The notes below the pieces were generated by a model, which was not told the origin of the DNA, made no database searches, and saw nothing but the letters and a program-made list of their open reading frames with translations. Source: Bacteroidia bacterium (lineage in GTDB: Bacteria > Bacteroidota > Bacteroidia > Bacteroidales > VadinHA17). Taken from it: a stretch of 64,000 nt of DNA. Position 1 is the first letter of the stretch. The number at the start of each line of letters is the position of its first letter. The stretch covers positions 21,674 through 85,673 of the forward strand of contig JAPLEB010000093.1 in assembly GCA_026391555.1 (NCBI GenBank), read 5' to 3'. Positions 9,903 to 18,992 of this stretch are shown here, in pieces. The translations under genes were made by a program, and so were the position numbers.

Positions 9903-10083
9903 TGTCAGATAGATTAAAATTTAATATTGATCGTTAAAAATAATAATTATTATATTAAGTCAGCAATTTCAAGCGCCATATTTACTATAAGATTACAAAA
10001 CAGTCAGAAGACCGAAGTCAGAAGTCAGGAGTTTCAAATACATTTAATAATGATCAGTAATAAAAATAAGTAAATAAAAAAAA

Positions 10084-10875
10084 CTATAATTCTCTGATCC
10101 AGATATTTCTATAGGCAACCGGATTCCCATGATCCTGAAGGACGAGACTTGCCGGCCCATGTTTTTTAATGAAATATTCAGGAATTCCGATATATTCAGT
10201 TGGCCCTCTCAAACTTACATTATTCTGAATCAATACTCCATTATGAAGAACAGTAACCCTTGGAGGTGTGAAATATGTAGTAGTATCGTTATTAAAAGTC
10301 GGAGCTGTGTAAATAATATCATAAGCCTGCCATTCGCCAGGTTTCCGGGAAACGTTTACCAGAGGAGCATATTGCTTATACAGGCTGCCTGCCTGACCAT
10401 GACGATAGGTGCGGTTATTGTAACTATCAAGTACCTGGACTTCATAAAGTTCCTGTAAAAACACACCACTGTTTCCCCTGCGCTGGCTTTCACCGGTAAC
10501 TTCAGATGGTGTCCTCCATTCAATATGTAACTGAAAATTCGAAAATTTACGTTTTGTTTTTATCACACCTGATCCCTTTACACAAATAAGTGCACCATCC
10601 TGAACGATCCACTTTGAAGGATTTTCCCGGCTATCTTCCCATTCCGAGTCGATATCTATTCCATTAAATAAAACGATCGCATCGGAAGGAGCATCACTGT
10701 CTTTTGCACCAGGTTGTACGATTTTTACTTCAGGATCCCAAATCTCTGTCATCCCCGGGGTCATTTTGTTGGGATCAACAGGCTTCGTTGATGGAGGTTT
10801 AGTAGTTTGTTGTGCCTGTATTGAGCCATAAGCATAAGCGAACAACATTAAACTGATAATTAATAGTTTTTTCAT
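10084..10875 (-). CDS. Secreted DUF1080 (3-keto-disaccharide hydrolase-like) protein
   Basis: 263 residues with a Sec signal peptide (about 1-21). Residues about 85-260 form a DUF1080 domain, a concanavalin-like beta sandwich (LFNGIDIDSEWE, QLHIEWRTPSE, GNSGVFLQ, EVQVLDSYNN). Proteins of this family have been linked to hydrolysis of 3-keto glycosides generated by Gfo/Idh/MocA enzymes, which matches the neighbour at 8415-9902. A gap of about 180 bases with no gene separates the two; they are probably co-regulated, perhaps co-transcribed. Confidence 0.85.
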   Translation of the reverse strand: MKKLLIISLMLFAYAYGSIQAQQTTKPPSTKPVDPNKMTPGMTEIWDPEVKIVQPGAKDSDAPSDAIVLFNGIDIDSEWEDSRENPSKWIVQDGALICVKGSGVIKTKRKFSNFQLHIEWRTPSEVTGESQRRGNSGVFLQELYEVQVLDSYNNRTYRHGQAGSLYKQYAPLVNVSRKPGEWQAYDIIYTAPTFNNDTTTYFTPPRVTVLHNGVLIQNNVSLRGPTEYIGIPEYFIKKHGPASLVLQDHGNPVAYRNIWIREL

Positions 10876-11102
10876 AATTTTTTTAATTAATAGAGTTTTA
10901 TTTTTTTTATATATGTCGTAATCAAATAATTAAGCCTACTAAACAGGAGAAGTTTGTAATGACAGTATTTAATGTAGACCATCTTAAGCTAATAAGCTCA
11001 TAAAAATATATATTTTCCCTATTGCCTGGTACATTATTCAGAAATAATCCTGACTATTGCCAGTATTCAGAAAAAAAGATAAATTGCCGGAAATAATTAT
11101 TA

Positions 11103-11576
11103 ATGGAAATAAAATATTTTTCTCTTGGTATAAGTGAAAACAACAAATTTGTAAAAATATTCAAGATAGTATTCGGTGTTGTGTGCTTTGCAGTTGCAAT
11201 CTTTTGGATGATTTTCAATATCAAATCATTAAAGCCTGATGGAACAGCCTGGATAACAATTATATTCCTTTCAGGGTTTGGATTTTACCAGATATTATCA
11301 GGGTTAGGCCGTGCTACCAGGTTTATCGAAATAGGCAACGATTGTATTCGCCTTAAGAAGAATCCTGTTCTTCCACCTGTTGTAATGAGTGAAAAAGATA
11401 TAGAGAAAATAGAACTGTATCCCATGAATCTCATTTTCTTCCTGAAAACAAAAAAAAGAATTCTTCTGCGGTTTGGATCTACGTTTTACGAAACGAATGA
11501 ACTGATAAAAGATGAGATTCTTGGGTTTGCCGAATCGAATAAAATCCCACTCGAAATAATACAGGAAGAGTTATAA
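11103..11576 (+). CDS. Two-helix membrane protein with PH-like cytoplasmic domain
   Basis: 157 residues, not assigned to a named gene. Two hydrophobic helices (about 20-38 and 48-68) are followed by a soluble beta-rich segment (FIEIGNDCIRLKKN ... RILLRFGSTFYETNEL) resembling small bacterial PH-like domains. It is convergent with the heparinase/CE15 gene, with only 17 bases between the stops. It is a plausible real gene because of the coherent membrane topology and ATG start. The role is unknown. Confidence 0.6.
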   Translation: MEIKYFSLGISENNKFVKIFKIVFGVVCFAVAIFWMIFNIKSLKPDGTAWITIIFLSGFGFYQILSGLGRATRFIEIGNDCIRLKKNPVLPPVVMSEKDIEKIELYPMNLIFFLKTKKRILLRFGSTFYETNELIKDEILGFAESNKIPLEIIQEEL

Positions 11577-11593
11577 GAAGCAAAATCAGTTTA

Positions 11594-14500
11594 TTATTTC
11601 AAAACAACATCTGCGAAATCCATAAACCAGTTCCAGTCTTTCAATAGCATATTATGAACTCCGTCTCGTATATGATAAGCTACTTTGCCACTCATTACCT
11701 GTTTATTAAGAGGCGGTATAGCTTCCGGAATATCAGAGGCTGTTCCTAATAACTTAAAAACAGGTATCGCATTATAAAGCGACAGATATGATCCACGCGG
11801 ATCACCCCAGAGGTCGTCGCTTGCACAATCAACATAAAGAGCCCTTGGTGCAATCAGGGCTAAAAGCATATGCATATCGACAGGAAGAGCATCTTCATTA
11901 TTATTGTACTTTTTATAGTTAGAACAGAACCAGTGTGGAAATGATGTGTTGATCCTTCCAACCGTTTCTCCAAAGCGGCGCCTGGCTAAAGCAGCTCCTC
12001 CGCAACCTGATTCATTTGATACCACCATTGCAAAACGGGAATCCTCAGCCCCTGCCCATAACGCGGTTTTACCACCGCGTGAATGACCAACCACAGCGAC
12101 CTTATCACCGGCAATATCTTTATCAGTTACAAGATAATCCATACAACGGCTTGCACCCCAGGCCCATGCAGCAATGGTTCCCCATGCATCATCAGGGCGC
12201 GAATCTTTGTCAAGAAGTGAGTGTATCCCATTCTTAAAATCATCAAAATTATCAGGATCTACATCTGCATTGCAAAAAACTGCCATCCCGTATCCTCTTG
12301 CAATGGCCTCTTCTACTGGCCAGAACTCATTTTTTACCTTCCTGTATGGATCTATATTCGCCGGCCCACGGTTATCGATCAAAAGAAATACAGGAACAGG
12401 TTTCTTTGCATTATTTGGTGTAAAAAGTGTGAGATGGATATCCAGAGTTTTACTAATTGATGCGATTGTGATATCGACCAGCTTAAGTGTCGCAGCTCCA
12501 TCCAATGCATTATTGTCCAGATTTACTACCTTAAAACTTTTCTGATAAGGAGTTTCAGGTATCCTTCCATAAACATTTTCCCGGAAAAGTTCCAGTATCT
12601 CATTCCTGCGAACATCCGTCCACATCCGGGGTGTTGTGACTTTTTTTCCATCGGCAGTTGTCAGCGCATCCGGTAATGAATATGCAGGCACTTTTTCTTC
12701 ATAATAGTTAAACTCCGGTCTGTTTTTAGAGAGCTTTTCGACAGTTTGTACTGATGCACGCCAACCGTTGTCCGATTTTATTTTTGTAAAAGTAACTGTC
12801 TGTTCACCTTTAAGCGAAGGATCGAGAAACTCCAGAACTACCCGCGTTACCCCTTTTTGCCAATAACGTTTTAAAGAAGCATCAAAAACTTCGATCTGCT
12901 CAATTTTTGGCTTCACCACTTTTTGATTATAGGCCATATTCAGACTGAACCCATCACCATCAAATCTTAGTAAGCCTGGAGAAACCACTGTTACCTTGCA
13001 ATAAGTGATCAGGTTAGATGATGTGGGAGCCTCTCCCCTGCCGGATAACTGAAACTTGTCGTTAATAACAAAATTCTTCCCCCGGTTAAGGGTATAACTG
13101 CGAACCCAGCTTTTTACCAAAGCATCTTTGGTATAAGCACCGGCAATATCTGTTGAAAACGTGGCAGACTTCTCATTTGCAGTGAATGATGAATTCTTTG
13201 CTTTGAAACCGGCACCCTCCTTCTGATCATTTCCATTGATTACAGGAAGGTTATGATATCCCGACTGCATTGTCCATATCTCATAACGTTTGGAACTGAA
13301 AGTTTTAGCAGTATAACCTTCACGGCCCAAATCAATAAGACAAGGCTTTCCATCGTAGTACATCACACAAGAACCTATGTCGTTGTGATTGTGACTTTCA
13401 GCATTAAACCCACCTTTGGCACCAAAGAAGAAACCTGCAAAACTTCCTTCCTTATCGCGGGCTCCGGCAACCTCGGTATCAGGAAGCCAGAAATCGGCCA
13501 TAAGCGCCTCTTTGGCATCAGCTTTTATGATTTCAGGCAACAGAACCAGGTTTTTGATCTGTTCACATATCTTGCCTGAGAAGGCATTTTCGCCCCATTT
13601 ATTCAGATTTGCCAGGTATGCGCCAAACTGTTGCATCTGAAGATCATTAATTGCTTTCCCATAAAGATAAACTGATGCCGGACTTCCCCCTATTGTTGCG
13701 TCAGCATCGGCAAAATTTATAAAATATGGAGCGTGAATATTGACTTTATAGAAATATTTCCCGATATTCTGAACCAGAGGATTATCGTACACATCAAATT
13801 TTCCATTAGTTGCACTTTTAAGGACAGCAAGACTCTCGTACAACAATGCCCCGGCGACTCCCCAATAGGATGGACCTTCATCGCAACCGCCATCATCTGA
13901 ATAACCATTCAGAAATTTGTCAAGAGAGTTGATAGTCTTCTGAACTTCAGCCTGCTTTTTAACAGGATCATCCCCGAGCAGGAGAAAACAGTTCAGCATG
14001 TTATAATTGACCCATGGATTCCAGTTATTCGGACGTCCGCCTATAAAACCCATATAACCAAAATCAGACCGTTCAAAATAGGGCTTAACAGCTTTATTAA
14101 TGATCTCCTGCTTCAGTCGTTGAGATATTAAAGGATGTACCTTATCAAACTCATCTTTAAACAGATACCATGTCCAGGAAAGATCACTTGCTATTTCACC
14201 TACACCAAGATCAACAGTTGGTTCATTCACATCTGGTAATCCACGGGGAGCTTTCTGGAAATGGAGATGAGCTGACCATCCCCACCATGTCTGTTCGCTG
14301 TAATACCACACTGCATTTATGATCTGATCGATAAAACGACCTTTGCCCTCAATAAGCTCTCCGGTAACAAGTGAATTGAGAGCTCTGCCGGGTGCGGCAT
14401 AAGCGCCCTGGCGGCGATCGCCTGATCGTATAAACTCAAGATAATCAGTCGCCCTGACAACCGGCCAGTTATAATCGAGATAACCCTCAGCTCTTGAAAT

Positions 14501-14743
14501 ATACTCTTTCCTGAGATTTGAAGGGACGCTCTCCCAGAACTGACGGTTTTTATAATCAGGCAACTTATTCCATGAGTTATCGGTAATAAGAGATTTTGCA
14601 AGGTCGATCTCCCTTGCTTTATTGGCCAGGATATTCCTCTCTTTTGTCTGGACAGATGCTGTTAAAGGGTAAATTGATGATAAGACAAGCATGGCGCAAC
14701 AGCCCGAAAGAAAGAGCTTCAGATTATGGTTAAATTTTATCAT
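11594..14743 (-). CDS. Heparinase II/III-like lyase fused to CE15 glucuronoyl esterase
   Basis: About 1049 residues from the preferred ATG at 14743 (the track's TTG at 14761 adds six residues). A signal peptide is followed by an alpha/alpha-barrel (about 40-400) and a heparinase II/III-type beta domain (about 420-670) with ESHNHNDIGS and the LIDLGREGY segment. Residues about 700-1049 form an alpha/beta hydrolase of bacterial CE15 type: Ser888 in GHSRGGK, Glu911 in SNESGCGG and His1030 in DGVHNM. The predicted enzyme removes uronic-acid esters and cleaves the uronate-containing chain by elimination, in the periplasm or at the surface. A separate lyase and esterase would be more usual, so the fusion is notable. 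Confidence 0.85.
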   Translation of the reverse strand: MIKFNHNLKLFLSGCCAMLVLSSIYPLTASVQTKERNILANKAREIDLAKSLITDNSWNKLPDYKNRQFWESVPSNLRKEYISRAEGYLDYNWPVVRATDYLEFIRSGDRRQGAYAAPGRALNSLVTGELIEGKGRFIDQIINAVWYYSEQTWWGWSAHLHFQKAPRGLPDVNEPTVDLGVGEIASDLSWTWYLFKDEFDKVHPLISQRLKQEIINKAVKPYFERSDFGYMGFIGGRPNNWNPWVNYNMLNCFLLLGDDPVKKQAEVQKTINSLDKFLNGYSDDGGCDEGPSYWGVAGALLYESLAVLKSATNGKFDVYDNPLVQNIGKYFYKVNIHAPYFINFADADATIGGSPASVYLYGKAINDLQMQQFGAYLANLNKWGENAFSGKICEQIKNLVLLPEIIKADAKEALMADFWLPDTEVAGARDKEGSFAGFFFGAKGGFNAESHNHNDIGSCVMYYDGKPCLIDLGREGYTAKTFSSKRYEIWTMQSGYHNLPVINGNDQKEGAGFKAKNSSFTANEKSATFSTDIAGAYTKDALVKSWVRSYTLNRGKNFVINDKFQLSGRGEAPTSSNLITYCKVTVVSPGLLRFDGDGFSLNMAYNQKVVKPKIEQIEVFDASLKRYWQKGVTRVVLEFLDPSLKGEQTVTFTKIKSDNGWRASVQTVEKLSKNRPEFNYYEEKVPAYSLPDALTTADGKKVTTPRMWTDVRRNEILELFRENVYGRIPETPYQKSFKVVNLDNNALDGAATLKLVDITIASISKTLDIHLTLFTPNNAKKPVPVFLLIDNRGPANIDPYRKVKNEFWPVEEAIARGYGMAVFCNADVDPDNFDDFKNGIHSLLDKDSRPDDAWGTIAAWAWGASRCMDYLVTDKDIAGDKVAVVGHSRGGKTALWAGAEDSRFAMVVSNESGCGGAALARRRFGETVGRINTSFPHWFCSNYKKYNNNEDALPVDMHMLLALIAPRALYVDCASDDLWGDPRGSYLSLYNAIPVFKLLGTASDIPEAIPPLNKQVMSGKVAYHIRDGVHNMLLKDWNWFMDFADVVLK

Positions 14744-14852
14744 CTCTGTTTTTATTATCAAAATATTAATAAAAAGCCATCATGCCGACCGTTATCAGTC
14801 ATAATGGCTCATAAATAATGTTTACCATTTGAGATATTTACCAAAAAATATT

Positions 14853-15695
14853 TTACATATTCTTCAGTAAATAATCACGGCTTATTCTTGCGCTCTCAAG
14901 AGGTGTATGGGTTTTACAGTTATCCTGCTCAACGAAGAAATACTTCATCCCGGCCTTTTTAGTTAATGCAAAAATCGGTTTAAAATCAATTGTACCTTCG
15001 CCCATTGTTGCGTCCTTTTTATCAGATGACATATCTTTCATATGCAGAAGTGTGTACCTGCCCGGATATTTGTTAATATATTCAACAGCACTTTGATCAC
15101 CGGCGGTTATCCAGCAAAGATCAAGTTCAAATATAACCAGCTTTGAATCTGTCCTTGTAACGAGTAAATCGTAAGGGATCTGGTCGTCTATTTTTTTAAA
15201 TTCAATCGAGTGATTATGGAAACCAAATTTCATCCCGGCATTTTTGCACTTCTCCCCTGCCAGGTTAAAGAAATCAGCTGCCTGCTTGAAACCATCGAGT
15301 GATTTTCCCCAGTCACCCGGGAGAGAAGGCAGTACAACATATTTCAAGCCGGCTTCGGAGCAATCAGCCACAACTTTATCAATATTTGAAGTATTTAATC
15401 CTCCGTTATGGCTGCTGAGTAATTGCATTCCAAAACTTTCAACCTTTTTACGGAAATCGGCCGGTTTAAGATTATAGAAAAGACCGTTGGAATAATTTGC
15501 TGCTTCAACCCAGTTATATCCCATATCTGCAACTGCTTTCAGGGTACCATCCGTATCACTAATCATCTCATTACGGACTGTGTAAAGAATCAATCCGGTT
15601 TTAATACCGGCAGGTTTAAAATCCAAAGAAGGTAAAAATGCTGTTGCCGCTGCAGCAATTCCGGCTTTTTTCAGGAAATCTCTTCGTGTTACCAT
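14853..15695 (-). CDS. Tat-exported sugar phosphate isomerase/epimerase-like TIM barrel
   Basis: 280 residues with a twin-arginine signal (TRRDFLKKAGIAAAATAF). The rest is a xylose-isomerase-like TIM barrel (LILYTVRNEM, LLSSHNGGLN, KFGFHNHSIEF, FELDLCWITAG, LLHMKDMS, YFFVEQDNC). The H/E/D ligands expected to bind a divalent metal are in these strands. Exported members of this fold accompany Gfo/Idh/MocA oxidoreductases and can act as epimerases or lyases on keto-glycosides. It lies about 110 bases upstream of the heparinase/CE15 gene on the same strand and is probably first in that unit. Confidence 0.86.
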   Translation of the reverse strand: MVTRRDFLKKAGIAAAATAFLPSLDFKPAGIKTGLILYTVRNEMISDTDGTLKAVADMGYNWVEAANYSNGLFYNLKPADFRKKVESFGMQLLSSHNGGLNTSNIDKVVADCSEAGLKYVVLPSLPGDWGKSLDGFKQAADFFNLAGEKCKNAGMKFGFHNHSIEFKKIDDQIPYDLLVTRTDSKLVIFELDLCWITAGDQSAVEYINKYPGRYTLLHMKDMSSDKKDATMGEGTIDFKPIFALTKKAGMKYFFVEQDNCKTHTPLESARISRDYLLKNM

Positions 15696-15963
15696 ATTTT
15701 AGGAATTAAATGAATATTAATTTATTAAAATACTTTGAAATCTGATTACAAATTTATTAATAAATGTGATAGTAAGTAATTTTTACTTATAATCATTTCA
15801 GACATTAGTATTGAGTGATATAAGGACAGCAGGCAGCAGGCTTTAGGCGGAGCAAAGACAGAACGGGATAACAGTGAAATGGTACAACGGCAAAAGGTTA
15901 CAGGAGTAAATTTTTTCAAAAAGGTTATTTATTAATGTACTTTTGATATCAGATAAAAATGGT

Positions 15964-16980
15964 ATGATACCCCTTTTTAAAATAAACGATAAGAACCTTG
16001 AATGCCTGTTATGTCCTCATTATTGTAAGCTTAAGTCAGGAAAGACAGGCATTTGCGGCGTGAGGAAAAACACAGGAGATAAAATTGAGTTGCTTACATA
16101 CGGCGTCCTCTCAGGATTTTCGCTTGACCCGGTAGAAAAAAAACCACTTTATCATTTTTTCCCAGGATATAATATTTTGTCTGTAGGATCATACGGCTGT
16201 AATATGAGATGTGATTTTTGCCAGAATTACAATATATCTCAGAAAATCCCTGAAGGCATGATCCCGGAAACAACTCCTGAAAAAATTGTTAAGGCAGCTC
16301 TTTCTGCTGAAAAGAATATTGGCCTGGCATTTACTTACAATGAGCCGGTTATCTGGTTTGAGTTTATGAGAGATACAGCAACAGTTGCTCAAAATGAAGG
16401 GTTATTTACGGTTATGGTCAGCAACGGGTATGTCAACAGTGAACCTATGAATGAAATAATTCAATTCATTAATGCTTTTAATATTGACCTTAAAGCCTTT
16501 AATAACAAATTTTACAGAAAACTTACCGGCTCAGACATTGAACCTGTTCAGAATAGTCTGAAGCAGATTGCAAAGTCGGGGAAACATCTGGAAATTACTA
16601 CTCTTATTATACCGGGGCAGAATGATGATGAGAGGGAAATGGCTTTACAGGCGGAATGGATCGCATGTGAACTGGGGAAAGATGTTCCTCTTCATCTCAG
16701 CAGGTACTTCCCCATGTACAAGAGGGACGATCCGGCAACATCACAGGAAACTCTGAACAAACTTTTTGAGATCGCCTCCGGGAAACTGGATCATGTCTAT
16801 ATGGGAAATTCAATCTCAGAATCAGGACAAAACACTTTATGTCCGAAATGCGGTACTATCGTTACAATACGATCAGGATATAAAACCCGGCTGTTAAACC
16901 TGGACAGAGGAGGAAAATGTACCGGTTGCGGAACATTGGTTTACAAACACTTTACTTTTTCTTCTCCGTTAAAGCGCTGA
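15964..16980 (+). CDS. amrS: Radical SAM enzyme of the AmmeMemoRadiSam type
   Basis: 338 residues from the ATG at 15964 (the track starts seven codons earlier at a TTG). The N-terminal cysteine cluster (CLLCPHYCKL, GICGVR) is followed by the radical SAM motif CNMRCDFC, then a TIM-barrel core (AFTYNEPVIWFEF, NIDLKAFN). The C-terminus is a zinc-ribbon-like CPKCG ... CTGCG. This layout matches AmrS/PflA-like proteins. The usual partners Memo and AMMECR1 are not in the window, so function is uncertain. It overlaps the convergent 16952-17245 gene by 29 bases at the 3' ends. Confidence 0.85.
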   Translation: MIPLFKINDKNLECLLCPHYCKLKSGKTGICGVRKNTGDKIELLTYGVLSGFSLDPVEKKPLYHFFPGYNILSVGSYGCNMRCDFCQNYNISQKIPEGMIPETTPEKIVKAALSAEKNIGLAFTYNEPVIWFEFMRDTATVAQNEGLFTVMVSNGYVNSEPMNEIIQFINAFNIDLKAFNNKFYRKLTGSDIEPVQNSLKQIAKSGKHLEITTLIIPGQNDDEREMALQAEWIACELGKDVPLHLSRYFPMYKRDDPATSQETLNKLFEIASGKLDHVYMGNSISESGQNTLCPKCGTIVTIRSGYKTRLLNLDRGGKCTGCGTLVYKHFTFSSPLKR

Positions 16981-17245
16981 GCCTGATAAAAAGCTTATCG
17001 ACGCCTGTCATGAGATCTTTTTCAACCGTCTTATAATAAGCCTTCACAATTTTAGGATTATCCTTGCCGTCAGGGTTATTAACCCGTGCTATAAGATCAT
17101 TTCTGAAATTAACGGCATCAGACATTATGGTTGATAATTCATCAGATTTATTTTCAGGATGAACTCCTGAATAAACAAAACAATCAGAAATCACTTCAAA
17201 AATCAGGTAATCAATATCTTTTTTCAGTTCTCTTACACTTGCCAT
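16952..17245 (-). CDS. Conserved small hypothetical protein
   Basis: 97 residues, helical and charged (ELKKDIDYLIFEVISDCF, TVEKDLMTGVDKLF). It has no signal peptide or recognised domain. It resembles short cytoplasmic proteins seen in Bacteroidota, but no function is known to me. Its last 29 bases overlap the 3' end of the radical SAM gene on the other strand. It lies 70 bases downstream of the aminotransferase gene on the same strand, so the two may be co-transcribed. Confidence 0.6.
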   Translation of the reverse strand: MASVRELKKDIDYLIFEVISDCFVYSGVHPENKSDELSTIMSDAVNFRNDLIARVNNPDGKDNPKIVKAYYKTVEKDLMTGVDKLFIRLSALTEKKK

Positions 17246-17315
17246 ACGATACAGGTTTGAATTAATAAGGGTTCAAATATAATAAATATCCTTCAGACTG
17301 TTCAACGGGCTACCA

Positions 17316-18152
17316 TTATTCAGGTCTGAAAAGCCGCGTACTCTCATCAACTTTTACCAGATACAGCTGCCTTAACCTCTCCATAAGCGGCAGTCTGACA
17401 TTGAAAAATTTATCGCCAATACAATAAAAAGGGAGAACCATTGGGGAAGTCCCGGTCATAAAAACCGCATCATATTTCAAAATATCTTCAGATTTCACGC
17501 AGGATAATTCCACTTTAATCTTGTTTTCTCTGCATATTTCAAGAATATGTTTACGTGTAATTCCATTAAGAATAATGTTATCAGGCGCTGTTACCAGAGT
17601 CTCTCCTTTTATAAAAAATATATTGGAACGGCTCCCTTCAGTAATTAATTTATTATCGTTCACGAGAAGAACTTCGTAACCACCTTCCTGAATGAGTTTA
17701 TGATAGATTGATGACCTCAGTTTATGGTCGATTACTTTTGATTCAGGGTCCTTCCGTTCAGCAAAAAAGAGAATACCTTTCACTCCTTTTTTATACTGTT
17801 CACCAGATGGATAAATTGGCTCAATAAAGTAGACCAGGTAATTATCTGAGCCCTTATTATAGTTAAAGACGATTTTGATGTTTATCTCCTTTTTCCTGTC
17901 TGATCTGGTAAGCGAGATGATTGCCTTTCTTAAAGCAGGAACATCAGCCAGGTGTTTTTTTCGCTGAAGTTTTACACTCGAGGCCAGCCGTTCCATGTGG
18001 TCATGAAAAAAGACGGGACACCCCTTTACCATCCTGATCACTTCATAAATTGAATCACCCTCATAAACCATTGAATTATCGAACAATTCTGCCGGTTGAA
18101 GATCTCCGTTAAGTATGAATTTTTTTCCATAACATTCATTCATGATAAACAT
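17316..18152 (-). CDS. Class IV PLP aminotransferase (BCAT / D-amino acid aminotransferase-like)
   Basis: About 278 residues from the ATG at 18152. The track begins at a TTG (18197) that adds a cysteine-rich stretch with no counterpart in the family; the ATG at 18143 is also possible. Family segments are visible: MVYEGDSIYEVIRM near the start, IDHKLRSSIYHK with the expected PLP lysine region, LITEGSRSNIFFI (PLP phosphate-binding ESS-type segment), NIILNGITRKHI and MTGTSPMVLP. The substrate (branched-chain amino acid, D-amino acid or aminodeoxychorismate) cannot be decided. It is divergent from the AlkD-like gene. Confidence 0.85.
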   Translation of the reverse strand: MFIMNECYGKKFILNGDLQPAELFDNSMVYEGDSIYEVIRMVKGCPVFFHDHMERLASSVKLQRKKHLADVPALRKAIISLTRSDRKKEINIKIVFNYNKGSDNYLVYFIEPIYPSGEQYKKGVKGILFFAERKDPESKVIDHKLRSSIYHKLIQEGGYEVLLVNDNKLITEGSRSNIFFIKGETLVTAPDNIILNGITRKHILEICRENKIKVELSCVKSEDILKYDAVFMTGTSPMVLPFYCIGDKFFNVRLPLMERLRQLYLVKVDESTRLFRPE

Positions 18153-18242
18153 TTTTTGACAGACAAAAATACAAACTATCAGCCAATCTGCCCGCAATTC
18201 TGATTATATTCGTAGCCGCCATTTCAAAGGAGATTTCAACAG

Positions 18243-18950
18243 ATGTATGCGATTATTGAAAACATAAGACAAGAACTGATCCGGGATGCTGATGAAAAGA
18301 CAAAGCAGTCAGGAGAGAGATTCTTTAAGGAAGAAGTTAAACTGTACGGTGTCAAATCAGCTGTAGTCCACCAGATCGGAAAGGAACATTTTAAAGTTAT
18401 ACCTGATAAAAATAAATCACATATTTTCTCTCTATGCGAAGAACTATGGAAATCGGGTATTATGGAGGAATCATTTATTGCTTGTAACTGGTCATATAAT
18501 GTCCATAAACAATACGAGCCGGCTGATTTTGAGGTCTTTGAAAGATGGGTTAACAACTATGTAAGTAACTGGGCATCGTGCGATACATTTTGCAATCATA
18601 CAGTGGGAACACTTGTTGAAAAGTACCCATCCCTGCTTTCCGGATTGAAGAGATGGGCAAAATCGCAGAACCGGTGGGTTAAGCGTGCTTCTGCAGTATC
18701 GCTTATTGTACCTGCAAGGAATGGCAAATTCTTAGAAGACATTTTCGAAATAGCTGATATTCTTCATTCTGACAGTGATGATATGGTGCAAAAAGGATAT
18801 GGATGGATGCTTAAAGCTGCAAGCCAGGCTCACCAGAATGAGGTGTTCGATTATGTTTTCAGCAAAAAGGCAACTATGCCAAGAACTTCACTAAGATATG
18901 CAATAGAAAAAATGACGAAGGAATTAAAAGCAAAGGCAATGGCAAAATAG
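18243..18950 (+). CDS. AlkD-like DNA alkylation repair protein
   Basis: 235 residues, all alpha-helical HEAT-like repeats. Recognisable family segments are ARFF-like SGERFFKEEVKLYGVK, IACNWSYNV, the NWASCDTFCNHTVG segment carrying the conserved WA..D of AlkD enzymes, and RWVKRASAVSLIVPAR. AlkD removes alkylated bases such as N7-methylguanine without flipping them. A TATATTCG box (18205-18212) about 30 bases before the ATG resembles the Bacteroidota -7 element. It is followed after about 40 bases by the gamma-glutamyltransferase gene, which has its own promoter-like box. Confidence 0.85.
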   Translation: MYAIIENIRQELIRDADEKTKQSGERFFKEEVKLYGVKSAVVHQIGKEHFKVIPDKNKSHIFSLCEELWKSGIMEESFIACNWSYNVHKQYEPADFEVFERWVNNYVSNWASCDTFCNHTVGTLVEKYPSLLSGLKRWAKSQNRWVKRASAVSLIVPARNGKFLEDIFEIADILHSDSDDMVQKGYGWMLKAASQAHQNEVFDYVFSKKATMPRTSLRYAIEKMTKELKAKAMAK

Positions 18951-18964
18951 TTTATCCTGTTTCT

Positions 18965-18972
18965 TACCTTTG
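18965..18972 (+). promoter_or_regulatory. Bacteroidota-type -7 box upstream of gamma-glutamyltransferase
   Basis: TACCTTTG exactly matches the TAnnTTTG consensus of the Bacteroidota primary sigma factor and lies 20 bases upstream of the ATG at 18993. No convincing TTTG was seen at the -33 position. Confidence 0.5.
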
Positions 18973-18992
18973 CATTATTATATAAACTCGAA

